Of a stretch of 64,000 nt of DNA, positions 59,601 to 64,000 are shown piece by piece. The stretch's first letter is position 1. Each line of letters starts with the position of its first letter. The position numbers and the translations under genes are program-made. A model generated the notes under the pieces. It was not told the origin of the DNA, did not search any database, and worked only from the letters and a program-made list of their open reading frames with translations. Source of the DNA: Halichondria panicea (taxonomy: Eukaryota; Porifera; Demospongiae; Suberitida; Halichondriidae); assembly GCF_963675165.1 (NCBI RefSeq), contig NC_087390.1, positions 3,362,001-3,426,000 of the forward strand, in the 5' to 3' direction.

Positions 59601-60586
59601 AGATCTTCCAAGAGAATAGTGTTGTGGCTGCTATAGTCTTGAACTACTATGTATACACCGGCACCCCAGTTTGCCTTGTTTTGCCTGAACGTAGAGTTGC
59701 GTACAATGATTGTATTAAATTGTGACTCTCCATTAAGTTGAATAGAGAGACCACCCCCTCTTCCGAGACCCTGGTGATCCAATCTCTTCCTTTCTTTTGT
59801 GTATTGAATAAACTTTGGGCCCCAAAAGAAAGCAGTGTTCTTTTCAAATGTACAATTTACAAAAGTATAGTCATTTCCCTGTGCTCGTGTATTCCCTGTT
59901 TTGTTATCGAAGTCAGTGCAATAGATACCGGGGGTACATACGGTTAGCTCCATATAAATTCCACCACCTCGAAATATCTTGTCATGTTGGATGATATTAT
60001 TTGTGTTATAGTCAAAAATCGAATTAATTACTTTGACACTTCCACTGACATCATACAACACAAGTCCCACTCCAGAACTATTCGTAATGTGAACATTGTC
60101 CATATGGAGGTTACTACAGTTAACAGCATACAATGCACTGCTAAGCCGAGTAGTTTCAAAATGGTTTGAGGACGTTTCATTGTGAGTATACGTAGTGCTG
60201 TCATGTTCAGCACTACATTGCTCGATTTGAAGGTTTTCGATTGTCAACCCATTGACACGTACAAATTCAAGTCCTGCATTCGAATCATTGCATCTCAGCA
60301 CACTTTCAGGTTGTCCAAGAAGGGTAATGTTTGTTAGATTCTTGAAGGAAATGAGTGTAGAGATTTGAATTACACCCGAGCAAAAGCGAATGGTAGAATT
60401 ACTTACAAGGCGTTCTACAACAGCTTTGAAACCGATGGTGCATTGATTACTACAATTTGATGCACTACTAGAATCTCCAATGCAGTGACTTCTGTCATCA
60501 GTAAGCATTGAGTTCGCTAACTGGTTAGCTGCTACTAGTAGTAGTAGCAAACTGAGATACCGTAAATTCATCTTGCAGTCAGCCAT
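56651..60586 (-). CDS. secreted beta-helix ectodomain / multi-pass membrane protein, 1,311 aa, intronless
   Basis: One uninterrupted frame begins MADCKMNLRYLSLLLLL (signal peptide; Met6 could be the true start). Residues about 60-640 are a right-handed beta-helix-like region rich in Asn: recurrent FxxN and GGG(I/V) turns such as FRGGGIYMEL, GRGGGLSIQL, YGGGGIDLGF, TYGGGVRVY, FQGGAISFVG and RRGGALYAY, with many N-x-S/T sites. This resembles polymorphic-outer-membrane-protein-type repeats. A Cys-rich stretch follows (CPPGYVFDD, CVCSSYV, CGNYRTGRLCGECTSNF). From about residue 880 come eight or so hydrophobic helices (GWFLYIISELLPLTILFV to IITYIIVNLV), including REHWHNILDGLLFFNLIVV, then a charged cytosolic tail. 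It is a surface receptor, adhesion or channel-like protein by inference; no enzyme motif is seen. A divergent paralog lies at 61696. Confidence 0.85.
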   Translation of the reverse strand: MADCKMNLRYLSLLLLLVAANQLANSMLTDDRSHCIGDSSSASNCSNQCTIGFKAVVERLVSNSTIRFCSGVIQISTLISFKNLTNITLLGQPESVLRCNDSNAGLEFVRVNGLTIENLQIEQCSAEHDSTTYTHNETSSNHFETTRLSSALYAVNCSNLHMDNVHITNSSGVGLVLYDVSGSVKVINSIFDYNTNNIIQHDKIFRGGGIYMELTVCTPGIYCTDFDNKTGNTRAQGNDYTFVNCTFEKNTAFFWGPKFIQYTKERKRLDHQGLGRGGGLSIQLNGESQFNTIIVRNSTFRQNKANWGAGVYIVVQDYSSHNTILLEDLTVEENVCPDYGGGGIDLGFNIAEVLNNTVNFDNCMFVSNQATYGGGVRVYSSRRSHSDLQNNIHFQDCKWISNKARFGSAIDIAPHVWEVLSSGFLPIPTFHNCEFRSNSAGPVEFFPGNGYTEYVNGRGAMMLTKFNVTFSGSIVFRDNSGTAIYLSSSTIVTRPQSVCDFTGNSGFQGGAISFVGFSALIVMEHNTFHFTKNNATRRGGALYAYNIDKHNFVSSRSCFIQYHGNIDSEREKNVTFTFTDNFAGYLVRNHSECYASGHAIFSPSLFTCIHACISISLNCDSTCINHRDQRNTFKCVGEFIFKGPDIKCQVSTSGGKFLLGESRHIDQKFFKFYPGREIELPISVQNDFGQKINAVYYATIENRNKSNIRINQPYTYISNRKMRLHGEPGSKGVLRLQKLGYREIMLDMNVKLLECPPGYVFDDVDTDIDGKANDKCVCSSYVARAAFEPIKECKRSSFRALLQKGYWFGFHNETFEYGYCPSGYCSNTFNQTLLLPSSKEHLSQVVCGNYRTGRLCGECTSNFSVLYHGTSYHCGSNESCDYGWFLYIISELLPLTILFVLATLFNVSFTSGAINGFIWFAQVIHSFPVTGKSFVIFPDPVFYLYTISRMIYNMFNFDFFSHNKLSFCLWAGATTMDLLVFKFVTVVYVIILVCLTVALTKYCNILQKYQCFRHSTFRSYIIHGLSSVLVIVFSQCISVSCQILEIGNVMGKGNMFHGYAVFRQGNLKPFSGGHIKYAVVAVLCMVIMTVPTLLLLIYPLCFKVLNILRCSDTNPVAKVFFHVPYAKLKPFLDSFQSCFKDHCRVFAGMYFLYRVLIILTIIFPRLTQRYMMLDVFLTTFLLFHAIAQPYREHWHNILDGLLFFNLIVVNKISWFNYDYINPTTGTSDDSTIPFTSTLLVIVMNIPLFYIITYIIVNLVRKIKKRRTVGILDPIGLSGENNMYDFELTNREEDSDSDENSMEYRPFGKDHK

Positions 60587-60800
60587 TGGATCATAAACGT
60601 ACTGGTACAGGACTGTGAGAGTCTAATTATTATACAGCAAAAATATTAATTTCCCAAACAGTGGTGTTTACACAATGCAGGATTTGGGAGAAATAAGACA
60701 AAAAGTTTTGTAAAAACGTTTGATTTTGTGAACAATAACACCTGATAATTATGTGCCATAGCTGCAACATAGCTGCAACATAAGAAATATAATTATAATA

Positions 60801-60881
60801 GTTAGACACTGTTTATGAAGTTTCTACATGATTTAGAAGCCCTCTAAATCACGTGGAAAACTTCCTAAACAGTGTCTAAGC
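60801..60881. repeat. hairpin repeat J, copy 2
   Basis: AGTTAGACACTGTTTATGAAGTTTC pairs with AACTTCCTAAACAGTGTCTAAG, and the centre GATTTAGAAGCCCTCTAAATC forms a second palindrome. The termini match the intronic hairpin at 13383-13443. Confidence 0.7.
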
Positions 60882-61103
60882 ATTTTTAGATCATAGCAAC
60901 CATGATCATGAGTCTCTCTCTATAGCCTATATCCGCAGATTTGAATGTTCTTATCTAATCTTTGCTACATGATTGTCTAAGTAGTATTGTCTACATGATT
61001 GTCGCTCGTAAACATGATGTAACGGTGGTTGGTCTGTCTGTTGCGACATGACATGACATGTTAGATCTAGGCTCTAGCCCCTGCTTTTCTTCTCTCTACA
61101 TAA

Positions 61104-61213
61104 TAGTTAGACACTTAGGAAGGGCTGGTTGTAGTATTCTGAACGTATTAAGGGTTCTACTAGCCCTGAGGGCTTCTAAATCACGTGGAAACTTCCTAAA
61201 CAGTATCTAGCAT
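61104..61213. repeat. hairpin repeat J, copy 3 (diverged)
   Basis: It begins AGTTAGACACTTAGGAAG and ends GGAAACTTCCTAAACAGTAT CTAG-like, sharing GGCTTCTAAATCACGTGGAAA with copy 2. An insertion of about 40 bp separates the arms. Confidence 0.6.
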
Positions 61214-61695
61214 TTTAGATCATTATAAGCAATCATGAGTCTCTATAGCCAATCAGATTTGAATGGTCTTTGCTACATGATTGTCTAAGTAAGTACATGA
61301 TTTTCTAAATTGGAGAGAACGCTTCCTCTAACCAATCTAATTGCAGTATTTATGGCAAACGTGATCTAAATCAGCACAGAGATTCACGCTTGTTTAATCG
61401 TTCACCTGTACTTCAGAGGAAGTTCCACTGGTATGTAAATTCACTCTATAATTATGGTATTATTCATGGATTCCTGGCTATAGCTAGATCTAAAGATTGA
61501 GCTTTTACCATTCAATCGAAACTAATTCCATAGCGTAAACATGTATAGATAACTGTTAAAAATAACAACCTATAAGTAATACTAAACAATGAAAACAAAA
61601 CATATGATTCGGGGAAATTATTACAGCTAGATGCATGGGAACTACTTTCATTGTAATTTGTTACCAAAGTGATACATCTTTAAAGGCTTTGTACA

Positions 61696-64000
61696 ATGGA
61701 AATTTGTTACCTGAGTATACTACTGTCTCTACTAGTATGTGCACATGGAGTGACAGAAAGAAAAGACAAGCAAACAGTTTTTTGTGTTACTACGGATGAA
61801 GACTCAACGAATTCATCGTGTCACACCTTGAGATACTACATGAGAAAAAGCTCATTTTTCTTCAGGAGCAACTCTACATTTATCTTTGAACCAGGTGAAC
61901 ACTTAACCAATTTCAACTCTTCGCTGGTGATTCAGAATGTTTCAGGACTTGTGCTTAGAGGACAGAATGCTACTATACAGTGCAACAAATACCAGAACTA
62001 CTTCAAGTTTAACAATGTTTCAGACCTCTTCATTCATGGATTAAAATTCTGTAAATGTGGTCAGAAATCAACAAACGGAACAAACGGCTATTCAACTCTC
62101 GGGGTTTTAAACAGCACAAATTTAAACATATCTGATGTAACAATTTGTAAATCAGAATACCAAGGAATACTGGTCAGTAATGTACTTGGTTTGACTTCAA
62201 TAGTACATTCATGTATCGTAGAGAGCCGCACAAATCGGTACAACAAGCTCGACAAACACCCAGCAAATGCCATATATTACAGTAATTGTGGCAACAACAA
62301 CTCGTCATTGATTGTTTTAGATACTGTGCTTGAAAAAAATGAAAATTTATCCCCTAGCAAGCATAATAGGATACATCAAGCCATTGAATATCCATTTGCA
62401 GCAGGCTTGACGGTAGTGATTAAGTGTTCGAATGTAGCTGTCAGTTTGGACAATATAACTGCTGACGGGAACATTGGAGGGGATGGTGGTAATCTTGCCA
62501 TTGTATTTCACACACCCGAGTTATTCAGATCGCATCACGTTGTGATAAATAACTCTCATATATCCAACGGTACAGCTATTGAAGGTGGTGGTCTCTTTGT
62601 GTCCATTGTTGAACCACGGGCTCAACGAAACAACAGTCAGATTTTGGAAAACAATCATACCATTCTCTCAATCATAAACACAGAGTTTACAAACAATACT
62701 GCTTTGTATCTGGGTGGTGCAGTTGGGATACGTCAGAAAGGGTCCAACACATCAAATTTCACTGGAAATGTTAGAATAACTAATTGCAAATTTACAGGCA
62801 ATTCTCTAAAAGAGAAAGGGCACGGAGGTATAGCTATAAACTATTTGAACTTCATCGTCACTCAAGTTGATCAGCACATCAGTCCACAATTTAGGGCATT
62901 TGTAACTAACTGTACCTTTCATCAGAATTACGTTAAAAAAAACTCGAGAATGTCAGCTGGAAGTTCAGTGATATTTGTGAAGACAACCTCACATTTTAGA
63001 CTACAAGATATTTTGATCGATTCTAATTTTGCATCAGCCATTCTTGGTTTGCAAAGCAACATTGTTTTAGGAGGAAATGTTACTCTAACCAATAACAGCG
63101 CTCAGAGCGGAGGGGGAATACTTCTTTGCCAGAATGCTGTCTTGTACTTGGAAGATGGGGTGAATGTACTGATTTCTGGCAATAATGCTAATCATGCTGG
63201 TGGGGGGATTGCAGTTGAATCAATTTGTTTGGAGTCGGAACCTATATGTTTCTTTCAATTTGTTTCACCTGAGCCGAGACAATATACTGATATAAAGATT
63301 TATGTACATGATAATCAAGCACATCATGCTGGAGACAATCTATACGGTGGATCTGTGGAATACTGCTATTTGATAGAAAGCTCAACCCACGACCTCCTAG
63401 CTAATCACAGTTTGCCTGTGTTTCAAGAAATCTTCAAAATATACTCTGCAGGGGCTGGTTTGCCTTATGTGACCTCCCCACCTGATCATGTGTGCATTTG
63501 CATCGAAAATGTTCCTGACTGTAACATAACTGAATACATTTCCCCCAAGTTGGTTTACCCTGGTCAACCATTCAATTTGACAGTGATTCTTGCTGGTCAA
63601 TTGGATGGATCTGTTCCAGGCATTATTTCAGCACAGTTGGAAAATGTTCAAGAAGATCAGAATATATCTCTTCTAAATCACTACCAAGTTCAAAATGTGA
63701 AAAAGTCCAATTGCACCACAGTGAAGTATGAGATCTACTCGAGCGAAACTGAAACTAATGTTACCTTGGGACTTGTTGCAGCACAGCAAGGAGACACTAG
63801 TGTGACTGAATATTTACGTCAATATAGAGAGCTTAAAGTAAAGGTACCAATTTCAAAGTGCCCGAAAGGTTTCAATCTTTCAGAAGGAGAAAATGGCTTC
63901 ACTTGTAGTTGCGAAACAATATTCACGCAAGCTAATATACACTGCTACATAAAACACCAGACAATCTGGGTCCCTCGAAACACTTGGATAGGTTACTTCA
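61696..64000 (+). CDS. beta-helix membrane-protein family member, paralog of the 56.6-60.6 kb gene (3' partial)
   Basis: The frame opens at ATG 61696 (MEICYLSILLSLLVCAHGV, signal peptide) and stays open for 768 codons to the window edge. It shows the same design as its divergent neighbour: N-glycosylation-rich beta-helix-like sequence with IEGGGLFVSI, YLGGAVGIRQ, QSGGGILLCQ and HAGGGIAVES turns and NNTA/NNSA loops, then a Cys-rich module CPKGFNLSEGENGFTCSC like the CPPGYVFDD...CVC segment of the other. It ends in HQTIWVPRNTWIGYF, matching the position of LQKGYWFGF there. The membrane domain presumably lies beyond the window. Sequence identity between the two is low, so they are old paralogs. 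The function is unknown; a cell-surface role is inferred. Confidence 0.85.
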   Translation, partial: MEICYLSILLSLLVCAHGVTERKDKQTVFCVTTDEDSTNSSCHTLRYYMRKSSFFFRSNSTFIFEPGEHLTNFNSSLVIQNVSGLVLRGQNATIQCNKYQNYFKFNNVSDLFIHGLKFCKCGQKSTNGTNGYSTLGVLNSTNLNISDVTICKSEYQGILVSNVLGLTSIVHSCIVESRTNRYNKLDKHPANAIYYSNCGNNNSSLIVLDTVLEKNENLSPSKHNRIHQAIEYPFAAGLTVVIKCSNVAVSLDNITADGNIGGDGGNLAIVFHTPELFRSHHVVINNSHISNGTAIEGGGLFVSIVEPRAQRNNSQILENNHTILSIINTEFTNNTALYLGGAVGIRQKGSNTSNFTGNVRITNCKFTGNSLKEKGHGGIAINYLNFIVTQVDQHISPQFRAFVTNCTFHQNYVKKNSRMSAGSSVIFVKTTSHFRLQDILIDSNFASAILGLQSNIVLGGNVTLTNNSAQSGGGILLCQNAVLYLEDGVNVLISGNNANHAGGGIAVESICLESEPICFFQFVSPEPRQYTDIKIYVHDNQAHHAGDNLYGGSVEYCYLIESSTHDLLANHSLPVFQEIFKIYSAGAGLPYVTSPPDHVCICIENVPDCNITEYISPKLVYPGQPFNLTVILAGQLDGSVPGIISAQLENVQEDQNISLLNHYQVQNVKKSNCTTVKYEIYSSETETNVTLGLVAAQQGDTSVTEYLRQYRELKVKVPISKCPKGFNLSEGENGFTCSCETIFTQANIHCYIKHQTIWVPRNTWIGYF

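Larger units (their letters stand above)
60587..61695. promoter_or_regulatory. divergent intergenic region between the two beta-helix genes
   Basis: This 1.1-kb stretch lies between start codons transcribed in opposite directions. It contains two AGTTAGACACT hairpin repeats (60801-60881 and 61104-61213) and duplicated words such as ATCATGAGTCTCTATAGCC and TTTGCTACATGATTGTCTAA on either side. Promoters for both genes must lie here unless there are untranslated exons. Confidence 0.55.

Noticed and set aside
1-64000. tRNA, rRNA or other structural RNA genes
   Set aside because: I found no convincing A/B-box pair, cloverleaf or rRNA segment; a covariance-model search would be decisive.

Overview
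This is eukaryotic, animal nuclear DNA. Its genes are split by GT-AG introns, about two thirds of the window is intron or intergenic DNA, and it is AT-rich and full of short inverted-repeat elements. It carries clear animal families: a FERM-PDZ-tyrosine phosphatase of the PTPN3/PTPN4 type, a second FERM protein of the protein 4.1 type, an atypical Rho/Rnd-like GTPase and a near-canonical sorcin. The CARD-like/NB-ARC protein and the intronless beta-helix/multi-membrane proteins point to an early-branching invertebrate. A sponge is my best guess, but this is an inference from gene content and not proven by the sequence.

Layout. (1) 3-4765, plus strand: the 3' part of a gene joining a CARD-like domain, a membrane helix, a STAND/NB-ARC ATPase and a multi-pass C-terminus. 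(2) 5137-22948, minus strand: a 15-exon gene for a 1,635-residue FERM protein with a very long disordered tail. (3) 23313-23918, plus strand: an intronless, degenerate Rnd-like GTPase sharing a 364-bp divergent promoter region with gene 2. (4) 24837-47681, minus strand: a 25-exon, 900-residue PTPN3/4-type phosphatase, reconstructed with every exon phase in register. (5) 47921-49441, minus strand: an intronless G3E/CobW-family GTPase ending only 239 bp upstream of the phosphatase start codon. (6) 50139-53451, plus strand: a 4-exon sorcin. (7) 56651-60586 (minus) and 61696-64000+ (plus): a divergent pair of large intronless genes of one family, with a secreted beta-helix ectodomain. The complete copy ends in a block of about eight membrane helices.

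How they may work together. Genes 2 and 4 both belong to the cortical membrane-cytoskeleton FERM class and share four intron positions in the FERM region. Gene 2 ends in a hydrophobic residue suitable for a PDZ domain and gene 4 has a PDZ domain, so an interaction is possible but untested. The Rnd-like GTPase between them would also act on actin, so 5-48 kb may be a loosely themed cytoskeletal neighbourhood. No classical operon, CRISPR array, rRNA or tRNA was seen.

The non-coding DNA holds several families of short non-autonomous inverted-repeat elements, many starting TACCGTATA; a 1.4-kb element with TIRs made of A4T4-plus-poly-C motifs; minisatellites; local segmental duplications; and GT/CA microsatellites placed directly against splice acceptors.
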